From Acidobacteriota bacterium (GTDB lineage: Bacteria > Acidobacteriota > Terriglobia > Acidiferrales > UBA7541), in assembly GCA_027307115.1 (NCBI GenBank), contig DAHUXN010000044.1:1-46116 (forward strand): 46,116 nt of DNA, read 5' to 3'. The translations under genes were made by a program, and so were the position numbers. Shown piece by piece: positions 25,561 through 33,939 of the stretch; positions within the stretch are counted from its first letter, which is position 1, and every line of letters begins with the position of its first letter. The notes under the pieces are model-generated. The model did no database searches, was not told where the DNA came from, and saw only the letters and a program-made list of their open reading frames with translations.

Positions 25561-26342
25561 CAGTGCACGCGCCCCGGTGCGAATACTTCCAAACGCTCTT
25601 TACAATCCGCGATGCGCTTGCGAACTCTTTCAGCCATTTCCGCGAGCAGGTCGCGGCCCTGCTCGTGCGCCTCTTCCATTTGAACCTTCAATAGATAAAG
25701 ATCAGAGTTAAAGAACTTCTGAGCTTCCGTTTCGATTTCACCGAGCCGGTTTTTCATCAGGCTGAGCTTGCGGATCACGCGTATCAGTTCCGCGCCCGCA
25801 CCTTCGCCTTCCACGGTTTCCGGACTCGATTCGTACCTATCCAAAATCTTCGCAAGCCGGGTTTCATCGCCGCGCTGATACGCTTCGTTGGCTTCCGCCA
25901 TCAATTCCTGGCGGCGCGCGCGGTCGGCTTCATTGGCGGTCAGATCAGGATGAATGCGCTTGGCGACCTCGCGGTAGGCCCGTTTCAATTCAGGAGTGGG
26001 CGAGAAATGTTTTGTTTCCTCGGTTTCCTTCACCGACGCTGCGTTGCGGGATTCATCGGCGCGCAAACGGGCTTCGCGGGCGGCGCGCTGGAGGCGTTCG
26101 TTCTGCGGATCTTCCGCGGCCATGCGCTCGGCGACCTGCGCGCGCAATTCGTCCAACTCGGCGTAGGGCAGCCCTACCAGCTTCAAATAGCGCTGTTCAA
26201 GCGCACCGAGTTCGCCGCGAATGCTCGCGAGACGCAGTTCGCATTCGGCGAGCTCCGCCTCCAGGCGCTCCTGCTCGCGACGTTTGCGAGCAAGTTCGCG
26301 CTCTTCGGGCTTCACGCCTCGGGTTTGCTTAGTCGTCGCCAT
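25560..26342 (-). CDS. J-domain (DnaJ-like) coiled-coil protein
   Basis: A 260-residue cytoplasmic protein from ATG 26342. A long charged coiled coil covers about residues 10-105. Then a J domain follows (about 112-165) with the HPD motif intact at about 131-133 (AKRIHPDLT), so it should stimulate an Hsp70. A second helical stretch (about 185-255) closes the protein. There is no Gly/Phe region, zinc finger or substrate-binding domain, so it is not DnaJ. Its stop overlaps the start of the beta-propeller gene. An upstream open frame to 26561 has no coding features and is left out. Confidence 0.82.
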   Translation of the reverse strand: MATTKQTRGVKPEERELARKRREQERLEAELAECELRLASIRGELGALEQRYLKLVGLPYAELDELRAQVAERMAAEDPQNERLQRAAREARLRADESRNAASVKETEETKHFSPTPELKRAYREVAKRIHPDLTANEADRARRQELMAEANEAYQRGDETRLAKILDRYESSPETVEGEGAGAELIRVIRKLSLMKNRLGEIETEAQKFFNSDLYLLKVQMEEAHEQGRDLLAEMAERVRKRIADCKERLEVFAPGRVH

Positions 26343-26590
26343 GGTTTGCCGGCCAGTGCCCGCGAGCATGGGAAATCTCGCAGGCCGCCTAAGGCCAGCC
26401 TGATGAGCTGTCAAAAACAGTATGCCTAAGAATTTTCCGCGCGCCAGAACGTCGCGGCTGGGCGTTTCCAGAACACATAAGAAAGGCGTGTAGGACTTTA
26501 GTACTACGGCACGGATGTCCCGCGCATGCCAATACCGCATTCTCGGATGATTTTGCGCCAAGGCGGCGAATTCTATACAATCGCGCGGCT

Positions 26591-28609
26591 ATGCGCATTG
26601 CGATCGATACCGGCGGAACGTTCACCGATTGCGTTTTCGCGCGCGGCGGCGAGTTGCACATCCTCAAGGTCCTCTCGACTCCAGAGAATCCCGCGCGCGC
26701 CATCGCCGAAGCCATGGCGAAAATCGGAGCCGATGCGCAAATTGCAGCCGACGCGGCGCTTGAGTTGACCTGCGGCACGACGGTGGGCACGAATGCGCTC
26801 CTCGAAAGGAGCGGCGGTAGAGTCGCGCTGGTTACGACGGCGGGTTTTGAGGACGTGATCGAGATTGGCAGGCAAGCCAGGCCCAAGCTCTACGATTTTT
26901 TTGTGGAGCGGCCAAAAGCGCTGGTGCCGCGCGAGAGGCGCTTCGGTTTGCGCGAACGCGTCAGCGCCGAAGGGCGCGCGATTCTGCGTCCATGGAGCTC
27001 CGAGTTTGAGCGAATCGTGCATCTCGTTAAAAAGAGCGACGTGGACGCGGTCGCCGTGTGTTTGCTCTTCTCTTTTGCGAATCCCACGCATGAGATGCAA
27101 ATCACGAAGCGATTACGCGCCGCCGGTTTTCATGTGTCTGCGTCGCAGGAGATTTTTCCTGAGTTTCGCGAATACGAGCGCACCATTACCACAATCGAGA
27201 ATGCCTATTTGCTTCCCGTGATGAGCAGCTATCTGGGCGAGATTGACAGCCTGGCCAGCCGCCATGCGAGATCGCAGCGAGCCAACGGCGCGGCGCGCGT
27301 GCGCGTGATGCAATCCAACGGCGGAATCATTTCGGCGGCGACGGCGGCGCGCGAGCCGGTGCACACAATTCTTTCCGGGCCGGCCGGCGGCGTGTTGGGT
27401 GCGCAGTATGTCGCGGAACTCGCCGGCTTCCCGCGAATCATTACGATCGACATGGGCGGGACGTCAACAGATGTTGCGTTGATCGACGGCGCGTTGCGCA
27501 CGACGAACGAATCGGAAGTCGCGGGGCTGCCGGTCGCCGTTCCCATGCTCGACATTCACACGGTCGGCGCGGGAGGCGGCTCGCTGGCGCGATTCGATCG
27601 AGGCGGAGCGTTGCGCGTGGGACCCGAAAGCGCGGGCGCGGATCCCGGACCCATTTGCTACGGGCGCGGAATCAAGCCCACCGTCACCGATGCGCATTTA
27701 ATCCTCGGGCGGATCGTGCCAGAGGGATTTCTCGGCGGCGATTTTCGCTTAAACCTGGACCGCGCAACCGAATGGATGGCTCGCGCGCGCGGAACGATGA
27801 AAACAACGTTGCAATTTGCGCAGGGAATTCTCGATGTTGTCGAGACAAATATGGAGAAAGCCATTCGCGTGATTTCGATCGAGCGCGGCCACGACCCGCG
27901 CGACTACACGCTGGTCGCATTTGGAGGCGCGGGAGGCTTGCACGCATGCGGACTTTCAGCGACGCTCGAAATGCCCCGCGTGCTCATTCCGAAATTCCCG
28001 GGAGGACTTTCCGCGCTGGGGATTTTGCGCGCGGACGTAGTGAAGGATTTCTCGAAGACGATTCTGCTGACTGTGCAATCCGGGCGGGTGGCAAGTGTCG
28101 CGCTGCGCCGCGAGTTCGCTCGAATCGAGACACAAGCGCTGGCGGCCATGCGCCAGGAGGGTTTTGAGAGCCGCGCAATGAAGGTCGAACGAATTCTCGA
28201 TATGCGTTACGTCGGCCAAGCGTACGAGTTGAGCGTTCCGGCGACCGCCGATTTTGTGCGCAGCTTCCACCGCGCGCACGAGAAGCGATACGGATACGCG
28301 GACACGAAGCGCCCGGTCGAAATTGTGAACGTGCGCGCGAGAGCCATTGGATTGACTCCGAAGCCGGTGCTTCCGAAGCTGCCGCCGGGCGGAGCCAATG
28401 CTTCGGCCGCTGTGATGCAGCAGCGCGACGTATTTTTCGGCGGCGGCGCAACGAAAACCACAATCTACGACAGGGCAAAATTGCGGGCGGGGAGCCGCTT
28501 CCGCGGTCCCGCGATTGTAGCCGAGTACAGCGCAACCACCGTCGTGCTGCCGGGCTGGAACGTTCGCGTGGACGCGTATGGAAATCTGCTGATGGAGCGC
28601 AGCCGATGA
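26591..28609 (+). CDS. hydantoinase/oxoprolinase subunit A
   Basis: A 672-residue protein. The N-terminal ASKHA domain has the ATP-binding AIDTGGTFTDCVF and a second phosphate loop ITIDMGGTSTDVALID at about residue 285; a C-terminal domain follows. The family splits cyclic amides (hydantoins, 5-oxoproline) with ATP, or carboxylates acetone-type compounds, always with a B subunit. Here the B gene follows with a 4-bp overlap. Substrate cannot be told. A -10-like TATACA (26574-26579) lies 17 bases before the ATG, giving a very short or absent leader. Confidence 0.92.
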   Translation: MRIAIDTGGTFTDCVFARGGELHILKVLSTPENPARAIAEAMAKIGADAQIAADAALELTCGTTVGTNALLERSGGRVALVTTAGFEDVIEIGRQARPKLYDFFVERPKALVPRERRFGLRERVSAEGRAILRPWSSEFERIVHLVKKSDVDAVAVCLLFSFANPTHEMQITKRLRAAGFHVSASQEIFPEFREYERTITTIENAYLLPVMSSYLGEIDSLASRHARSQRANGAARVRVMQSNGGIISAATAAREPVHTILSGPAGGVLGAQYVAELAGFPRIITIDMGGTSTDVALIDGALRTTNESEVAGLPVAVPMLDIHTVGAGGGSLARFDRGGALRVGPESAGADPGPICYGRGIKPTVTDAHLILGRIVPEGFLGGDFRLNLDRATEWMARARGTMKTTLQFAQGILDVVETNMEKAIRVISIERGHDPRDYTLVAFGGAGGLHACGLSATLEMPRVLIPKFPGGLSALGILRADVVKDFSKTILLTVQSGRVASVALRREFARIETQALAAMRQEGFESRAMKVERILDMRYVGQAYELSVPATADFVRSFHRAHEKRYGYADTKRPVEIVNVRARAIGLTPKPVLPKLPPGGANASAAVMQQRDVFFGGGATKTTIYDRAKLRAGSRFRGPAIVAEYSATTVVLPGWNVRVDAYGNLLMERSR

Positions 28610-30195
28610 AATTCGATCCCGTGCGCCTGGAAATCTTCAAAAATCTGTTTCATTCCGTCGCGGAGGAGATGGGCGGAGTGCTGCGACGGTCCGCCTTCTC
28701 GCCAAATATCAAAGAGCGCCGCGACTATTCCTGCGCGGTGTTTGATCGCGCGGGCGACGTGCTCGCGATGGGCGATCACATGCCCGTGCATCTCGGGTCG
28801 ATGCCCGCTTCCGTGGATGCCGCGATTCGCGCCATCAATTTGAAGCCGGGCGACGTGGCGCTGTTGAACGATCCATACGCGGGCGGAACGCATTTGCCGG
28901 ATTTGACCATGGTGATGCCCGTGTTTCTCCGGCGCGAGAAGACGCCAATGTTCTACGTTGCGAATCGTGCGCACCACGCGGACGTAGGCGGGGCGCAGGC
29001 CGGCTCAATGGGACTGTCGCGTGAAATCTTTCAAGAGGGCATTCGCATTCCTCCGGTGAAGATTTTTGAAAATGGCGAAATCGTTCCAGATGTGTTGCGT
29101 TTGCTGCTGGCGAATGTGCGGACACCTGAGGAGCGCGAGGGCGACCTGACGGCGCAGCTCGCGGCGTGCCGCGTCGGCGAAAGGCGGCTCATCGAGATTA
29201 CGCGGAAGTACGGGAAGCACGAAACCGCCGCTTACGGACGCCACTTGCTGGAATATTCCGCGAAAATGATGCGCGCGACGCTGCGCCAAATTCCAGATGG
29301 CACTTATCGTGGAGAGGATTTTCTCGACAATGACGGCGTCACAGAAAACCCAATAGCCATTCGCGTCACGATTCGTATTCGTGGCGAACGCGCGGAAGTG
29401 GACTTCAGCGGTTCATCGCCGGAATGCGCCGGAAGCGTCAATGCCGTAAAGGCCATCGCGGACTCGGCTGTGTTTTACGTTTTTCGGTGCCTGGTCGATG
29501 ACCAGGTTCCCGCTACGTCAGGTCTGCTGCGACCGATAGAGATTATCGCGCCCGAGGGAACCATCGTGAACGCGCGGCCTCCCGCCGCCGTCGCTGGGGG
29601 CAACGTGGAAGCGTCGCAGCGCATTGTCGACACGCTCTTGCGCGCCATGTCACGCGCCATTCCCAAAAGGATTCCCGCCGCCAGCCAGGGCACCATGAAC
29701 AACCTGACTTTCGGCGGTCGCGACACGCGGGCAGGCCGCGGCGGCGCGACCTTTGCGTACTACGAAACAATCGCCGGAGGCATGGGTGCGCGCCCGGGAC
29801 TCGACGGCGAGAGCGGCATTCACACGCACATGACCAATTCGCTGAATACGCCGGTCGAGGTATTCGAACATGCGTATCCTGTGCGCGTGAAGCGTTACGG
29901 CATACGGTACGGCTCGGGCGGGGCAGGCAAGTTCCGCGGCGGCGACGGAATCATCCGCGAAATCGAGTTGCTGGCGCCGATGCAGGTGGGAATGCTGTCG
30001 GATCGCCGCAAATTTGGACCCTACGGCCTTGCGGGCGGCAAGCCGGGCGCTACCGGGAAAAACGAAGTAGTGATCGCGGGCCAGCGGAAGACGGTTCCAG
30101 CCAAGGGCAGCTTTTACGCTCCCGTGGGAGCTGTGGTTAGAATCGAAAGTCCCGGCGGCGGCGGCTGGGGAAAGCCGCCGAAGCGCCGGAGGTAA
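28606..30195 (+). CDS. hydantoinase/oxoprolinase subunit B
   Basis: A 529-residue partner of the upstream A subunit, coupled by ATGA. The HyuB family pattern runs throughout: EEMGGVLRRSAFSPNIKERRD near the N-terminus, DHMPVHLGSM, the NDPYAGGTHLPD metal-site block, RAHHADVGG, and the C-terminal RYGSGGAGKFRGGDGIIREI. The last residues are Gly-rich (SPGGGGWG). Length is normal, and nothing is missing. Confidence 0.93.
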   Translation: MKFDPVRLEIFKNLFHSVAEEMGGVLRRSAFSPNIKERRDYSCAVFDRAGDVLAMGDHMPVHLGSMPASVDAAIRAINLKPGDVALLNDPYAGGTHLPDLTMVMPVFLRREKTPMFYVANRAHHADVGGAQAGSMGLSREIFQEGIRIPPVKIFENGEIVPDVLRLLLANVRTPEEREGDLTAQLAACRVGERRLIEITRKYGKHETAAYGRHLLEYSAKMMRATLRQIPDGTYRGEDFLDNDGVTENPIAIRVTIRIRGERAEVDFSGSSPECAGSVNAVKAIADSAVFYVFRCLVDDQVPATSGLLRPIEIIAPEGTIVNARPPAAVAGGNVEASQRIVDTLLRAMSRAIPKRIPAASQGTMNNLTFGGRDTRAGRGGATFAYYETIAGGMGARPGLDGESGIHTHMTNSLNTPVEVFEHAYPVRVKRYGIRYGSGGAGKFRGGDGIIREIELLAPMQVGMLSDRRKFGPYGLAGGKPGATGKNEVVIAGQRKTVPAKGSFYAPVGAVVRIESPGGGGWGKPPKRRR

Positions 30196-30203
30196 TGTTC
30201 ACC

Positions 30204-30221
30204 CCTGCTCCCGAAAGCAGG
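30204..30221. terminator. possible shared terminator hairpin between convergent genes
   Basis: CCTGCT and AGCAGG form a six-base stem around CCCGAA, nine bases after the hyuB-type stop and between the hyuB and carD ends. The T-run is poor, so the call is weak. Confidence 0.3.
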
Positions 30222-30261
30222 AGTCCCGCCATCAACTTATTCAATCTTTATGGAAATGCAG

Positions 30262-30786
30262 TTAGTTCTCCAGCTTTTCGAGCGCTTCGGGCATCTGCAA
30301 ACGGGCCTTGGCCAGGGCGCGAACCAGGTTCGTTTCCATTGTCTGCTCGGTGGTATTCCGAACGGTAGCGAGCTCGGTCACCAGTAAATGCTTGGCGCGT
30401 TCGAGCATCTTCTTCTCGCGGAAGGAAAGTGGCTTTGTCCGGCTGAGTGAAACCAGCCCCTTCAGGACTGCGGCGACTTCCATCAGCGAGCCTGTGCGCA
30501 TGCGCTCGGAGTTTTCTTTGAAGCGGTGCTTCCAGTCGTGATGAGAAGCGGAACGGCCCTTTTCGAGATAGGTGATGACGTCACCTGCCTCGTTCGAGCG
30601 AATCACAGGGCGCAGACCGACGCTCATGATATTGGTTTGTGGAACCATGACTTTGAGCCCGCTGGAAACGATTTTCAACATGTAGTAACGTTCGGAGCGG
30701 CCATTCAGGTAACCGAAGCTGATTTGTTCGATAACGCCTACGCCGTGGTTTGGATAAACAACCTTCTCTCCCAGTTTGAAATCCAT
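30262..30786 (-). CDS. carD: CarD-family RNA-polymerase-binding transcription regulator
   Basis: A 174-residue protein. The N-terminal RID Tudor-like domain (about 1-60: KLGEKVVYPNHGVGVIE, then YYMLKI and VMVPQTN) binds the RNA polymerase beta subunit, and the helical C-terminal domain (about 70-165) contacts promoter DNA. The same RID fold occurs in Mfd in this window. CarD stabilises open complexes at rRNA and other promoters. The gene is divergent from tsaB and has a strong promoter just upstream. Confidence 0.94.
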   Translation of the reverse strand: MDFKLGEKVVYPNHGVGVIEQISFGYLNGRSERYYMLKIVSSGLKVMVPQTNIMSVGLRPVIRSNEAGDVITYLEKGRSASHHDWKHRFKENSERMRTGSLMEVAAVLKGLVSLSRTKPLSFREKKMLERAKHLLVTELATVRNTTEQTMETNLVRALAKARLQMPEALEKLEN

Positions 30787-30819
30787 ACCGGATGTACCCT
30801 CCCCAGAAGCTACACTAAA

Positions 30820-30848
30820 AGCTTAGGCCTGCGTAGGGTGAAGGTCAA
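30820..30848 (-). promoter_or_regulatory. sigma-70 promoter of carD
   Basis: On the minus strand TTGACC (30848-30843), a 17-base spacer, and TAAGCT (30825-30820) precede carD. Transcription should start near 30812, giving a leader of about 26 bases. The -35 is near consensus; the -10 is weaker. Confidence 0.55.
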
Positions 30849-30930
30849 GAGAATCTAAGGGAAAACCCGTATTTTCTTGCGGCCTTTGGGCCCCTATTTA
30901 ATCCGAAAGTCAAGCCAGAAATCTTGTAAA

Positions 30931-31650
30931 ATGGCCGTTATGCTGCTTCTGGCGGTAGACACCTCCTCTCGATTGGGAAGTTTGGCCGTTCTGCGGGACG
31001 GCCAGTTGGCAGGAGTGATCTCTACTTTTGCCGACGAGCCCTATTCGACGCGCTTGTTCCGCCAACTCGATTTCCTGCTCGAAGAACTACGGACCGAAGT
31101 TCGGCAGTTCGATGTTTTTGCCGTGGTTGCGGGGCCTGGTTTGTTCACCGGCCTGCGCGTAGGACTCGCCGCCGTCAAAGGCTGGGCCGAGGTTTTCGAA
31201 AAGCCAATCGTCGCGGTCAGCGGCCTTGAGGCCGTGGCGGCGCAGGCCAAGTCAGGCGCGCAATTAATTGCTCCGGTAATGGACGCGCGGCGCGGTCAAA
31301 TCTACGCAGCGCTCTACCGTCGCGAAGACGACAGGCTGGTGAGCGAGAGTGAAGACCATGTCTGCACGTCCTCCGAATTTCTGGCAGAGATTGGTGCGCA
31401 AGCAGGGAACAGAAGCGTCCAATTCGTTTCGCCGGTGCCGGAGATCATTGAGGGCAGCCTGAACGCCGCCGCGCGTGACCTTCGGGTTACAGTTTCGCGG
31501 AGCGTCGAGCGCGTCTCGCCGCTCCTCGCTCCAGTGGTCGCAGAGCTCGCATTCGAGCGGGCCAATCGCGGCGAAGTCACGGATGCGCTGCGACTGGATG
31601 CGAACTATATTCGCCGATCCGATGCGGAGCTCTCATGGAAAGCACCTTGA
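30931..31650 (+). CDS. tsaB: tRNA threonylcarbamoyladenosine biosynthesis protein TsaB
   Basis: A 239-residue ASKHA-fold protein that scaffolds TsaD in t6A synthesis. LAVDTSSRLGSLAVL at the N-terminus and GPGLFTGLRVGLAAVKGWA at about 65-85 are the signature. Like other TsaB proteins it lacks the metal-binding His pair of TsaD. ATG 30931 or 30940 may be the start; neither has a clear Shine-Dalgarno. It opens a long plus-strand operon and overlaps rimI by 16 bp. Confidence 0.93.
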   Translation: MAVMLLLAVDTSSRLGSLAVLRDGQLAGVISTFADEPYSTRLFRQLDFLLEELRTEVRQFDVFAVVAGPGLFTGLRVGLAAVKGWAEVFEKPIVAVSGLEAVAAQAKSGAQLIAPVMDARRGQIYAALYRREDDRLVSESEDHVCTSSEFLAEIGAQAGNRSVQFVSPVPEIIEGSLNAAARDLRVTVSRSVERVSPLLAPVVAELAFERANRGEVTDALRLDANYIRRSDAELSWKAP

Positions 31651-32120
31651 GCCGTCAGGCGACCGTGGTTCGCCCGCTTGATGTGCGTGATATCGACGCC
31701 GTGATCGAAATCCAGACGCGGTGCCGCGAAGCATCACAATGGCCGCGAAGAGAATACGAATTACTGGCCGCCACGAGGTCCGCAAACAACTCAACACCAT
31801 GCTGGGTAGCTGAAAACGATGGCCGAGTCGCCGGTTTCCTGGCGGCTCGCAAGCTCGTGGACGAATTGGAAATCTTGAATCTTGCGGTGGCTCCCGCGGC
31901 ACGCCGACAACGAATGGCCACCCAGTTATTGCGCGAAGCGATGCGATGGGCAGTCCACAATGGAATCGAGAAAGTGCATCTCGAAGTGCGCGCATCGAAT
32001 ATGGCCGCCACGGCTTTTTACGAGGCGCACGGATTCCACGCCACCGGCACGCGCCCTAATTATTACCGCGATCCAACGGACGACGCTCTCCTGCTAACCG
32101 CGGCAATCGGTATCGCGTAA
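31635..32120 (+). CDS. rimI: RimI-like ribosomal-protein-alanine N-acetyltransferase
   Basis: A 161-residue GNAT enzyme. An N-terminal strand VVRPLDVRDIDAVIEIQ, the central ILNLAVAPAARRQRMA acetyl-CoA site and the C-terminal NMAATAFYEAHGF block match RimI, which acetylates the N-terminal Ala of ribosomal protein S18. The usual RxxGxG/A of the pyrophosphate loop reads RRQRMA here, so one Gly is Arg. tsaB-rimI adjacency is widespread in bacteria. The start overlaps the tsaB end. Confidence 0.88.
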   Translation: MESTLSRQATVVRPLDVRDIDAVIEIQTRCREASQWPRREYELLAATRSANNSTPCWVAENDGRVAGFLAARKLVDELEILNLAVAPAARRQRMATQLLREAMRWAVHNGIEKVHLEVRASNMAATAFYEAHGFHATGTRPNYYRDPTDDALLLTAAIGIA

Positions 32121-32209
32121 AAACTTTTTCTCGAGAGATGTTTGGCGTCCAGTCGAAAACTGTGGTAGCTTTCCCTCATGTAGACCAAATCTCAACCTGG
32201 AGGGAACGG

Positions 32210-32446
32210 ATGCCCGAGACGGCTCAGGAAATTCCAGGGGACTTGATGTCGAACGACGCTGAGTTTCGCAAGCTGGCGCAAGAACATTCCCGGTACGAAG
32301 AGCAACTCCACCAATTGATTCGTCAGCCCTACCGCAGTTCAGAGGACATACTCCTCGAAACGCAAATCAAGAAATTGAAGCTTCGATTGAAAGACGAGAT
32401 GCAGCAGCTTATTGCGCGCCGGCGTCGAGAGAGCCGGGCGAGCTAA
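32210..32446 (+). CDS. small YdcH-like (DUF465) coiled-coil protein
   Basis: A 78-residue protein with a strong GGAGGG before ATG 32210. After a short acidic N-terminus, residues about 15-70 form two amphipathic helices with the DUF465 pattern (EFRKLAQEHSRYEEQL, then an IKKLKLRLKDEMQQLI helix). An Arg-rich tail closes it. These small proteins are common, and their role is unknown. It sits between rimI and psd on the same strand. Confidence 0.85.
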   Translation: MPETAQEIPGDLMSNDAEFRKLAQEHSRYEEQLHQLIRQPYRSSEDILLETQIKKLKLRLKDEMQQLIARRRRESRAS

Positions 32447-32515
32447 CCCCGCACCGTAGAGTCTTGTTCTGTCGTACAATGCAAGTGTCTTTGCACGAGG
32501 TGTGCCGCGTCCCCT

Positions 32516-33133
32516 ATGGTGAAGGATGGATACCGATTTGCCCTGCCGCCGTTGATCCTGGGACTTGTCCTGATGGCGTTTTGTTGGTGGTGGGCCGCGA
32601 TTCTGGTGGCGCTGGGGCTTTTCGTCCTGTACTTCTTCCGCGACCCTGAGCGGCAGATTCCAACGGATCCAGGCGCGGTGGTTTCGCCTGGCGACGGACG
32701 CGTAGTCGAGATTGTGGACGAGCAGCTGGATGGTCACGCCGGCAGGCGCGTCAGCATTTTCCTTTCCGTTTTTGACGTGCACGTCAATCGCGCGCCAGTT
32801 GCGGGGAAAATTCGGAAAGTGGAGTACCATCCAGGACGATTCATGGCCGCGTGGAACGGGAAGGCGTCCGCCGATAACGAGCAAAACGTAATTACGATCG
32901 CCACGCCGTCCGGTGAGATGAATTTCAAGCAAATTGCCGGATGGGTGGCGCGGCGCATTGTGTGCTGGAAGCAAGTGGGGGATGAAGTGGCGCTTGGCGA
33001 ACGCGTCGGCATGATTCGCTTTGGCTCGCGCGTGGATGTATGGCTGCCGGCGAGCGCCGAAATTCTGATCAAACGCGGGCAGCACGTGGCCGGAGGAGCC
33101 ACGCAAATCGCACGATGGCTACCGACGAAATAA
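32516..33133 (+). CDS. psd: phosphatidylserine decarboxylase proenzyme (short form)
   Basis: A 205-residue inner-membrane enzyme that turns phosphatidylserine into phosphatidylethanolamine. Two hydrophobic segments (about 10-22 and 24-41) anchor it. The VSPGDGRV and SVFDVHVNR motifs are followed by the self-cleavage site Gly170-Ser171 (FGS), where Ser becomes the pyruvoyl group. This short form lacks the N-terminal part of E. coli Psd and is the type found in Archaea and many other bacteria. It overlaps pssA by 19 bp, so substrate and product enzymes are coupled. Confidence 0.93.
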   Translation: MVKDGYRFALPPLILGLVLMAFCWWWAAILVALGLFVLYFFRDPERQIPTDPGAVVSPGDGRVVEIVDEQLDGHAGRRVSIFLSVFDVHVNRAPVAGKIRKVEYHPGRFMAAWNGKASADNEQNVITIATPSGEMNFKQIAGWVARRIVCWKQVGDEVALGERVGMIRFGSRVDVWLPASAEILIKRGQHVAGGATQIARWLPTK

Positions 33134-33939
33134 AATCGCTGGAATTTGACGCAGACGAGCCGCGTTCGGCGCGCGACAGCAAATTGCGCCGCGGCGCGTA
33201 TATGCTGCCAAGTTTGTTCACCGTCCTCAATTTGCTCTGCGGCTACTACGCGATCCTGGAGACTTTTCGCGGCGGTGCGGGCGACATGGACAACGCCGCA
33301 AAAGCAATCGGCGCGGCCATTGTGTTCGATTCGCTCGATGGCAGGGTCGCGCGGCTGATGCATGCAAACTCCGAATTCGGCAAGCAGTTCGATTCGCTCG
33401 CGGATGTTGTCAGCTTCGGAGTGGCCCCAGCCTTTCTCGCTTTCGGCTGGGGCGTCAAGGGTGTGGTTACCGGCGAATCGTTTTTCGCGCCGTATATTGT
33501 GCAACTCGGATGGCTGGCCAGCTTCGTGTTCGTAATTTTCTGCGCGTGGCGTCTGGCCCGGTTCAATATCGGCATGGCGGGAGGCTCAAAATATTTTGTC
33601 GGCTTGCCCACGCCCGGAGCGGCCGGTGCGGTCGCGGCCGTCGTGCATGCCATGTGGAATCCGATCGAGGATTGGCGCAAGTCGCTTGTTTGGGTGCTGC
33701 TGGTGTTTCTCTTCGGATTTTTGATGGCCAGCAAGGTGCGCTATTACAATTTCAAGGGCATCAACTGGGGCCGCCGCCGAACCTCGCTTGCTGTGGTGGC
33801 CATGGCTCTGATTGTCGCCGCGATTTTCCGTTATTCGGAGGCCACGCTGCTGCTCATCGCCACCGTCTACGTCTTGCACGGCCTTGTAATCGAGTTGCTG
33901 CGTAAAGTGCGTCATCGGACCGTTTCGCATTCAACGTGA
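33115..33939 (+). CDS. pssA: CDP-diacylglycerol-serine O-phosphatidyltransferase
   Basis: A 274-residue integral membrane enzyme that makes phosphatidylserine, the substrate of Psd. The CDP-alcohol phosphotransferase motif DxxDGxxAR(x8)GxxxDxxxD is complete at about residues 72-97. Six or so hydrophobic segments follow. The N-terminal 25 residues are acidic and soluble. ATG 33115 lies inside the psd end. An earlier frame start (33040) is not supported. Its stop overlaps the next gene (GTGA). Confidence 0.94.
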   Translation: MATDEIKSLEFDADEPRSARDSKLRRGAYMLPSLFTVLNLLCGYYAILETFRGGAGDMDNAAKAIGAAIVFDSLDGRVARLMHANSEFGKQFDSLADVVSFGVAPAFLAFGWGVKGVVTGESFFAPYIVQLGWLASFVFVIFCAWRLARFNIGMAGGSKYFVGLPTPGAAGAVAAVVHAMWNPIEDWRKSLVWVLLVFLFGFLMASKVRYYNFKGINWGRRRTSLAVVAMALIVAAIFRYSEATLLLIATVYVLHGLVIELLRKVRHRTVSHST

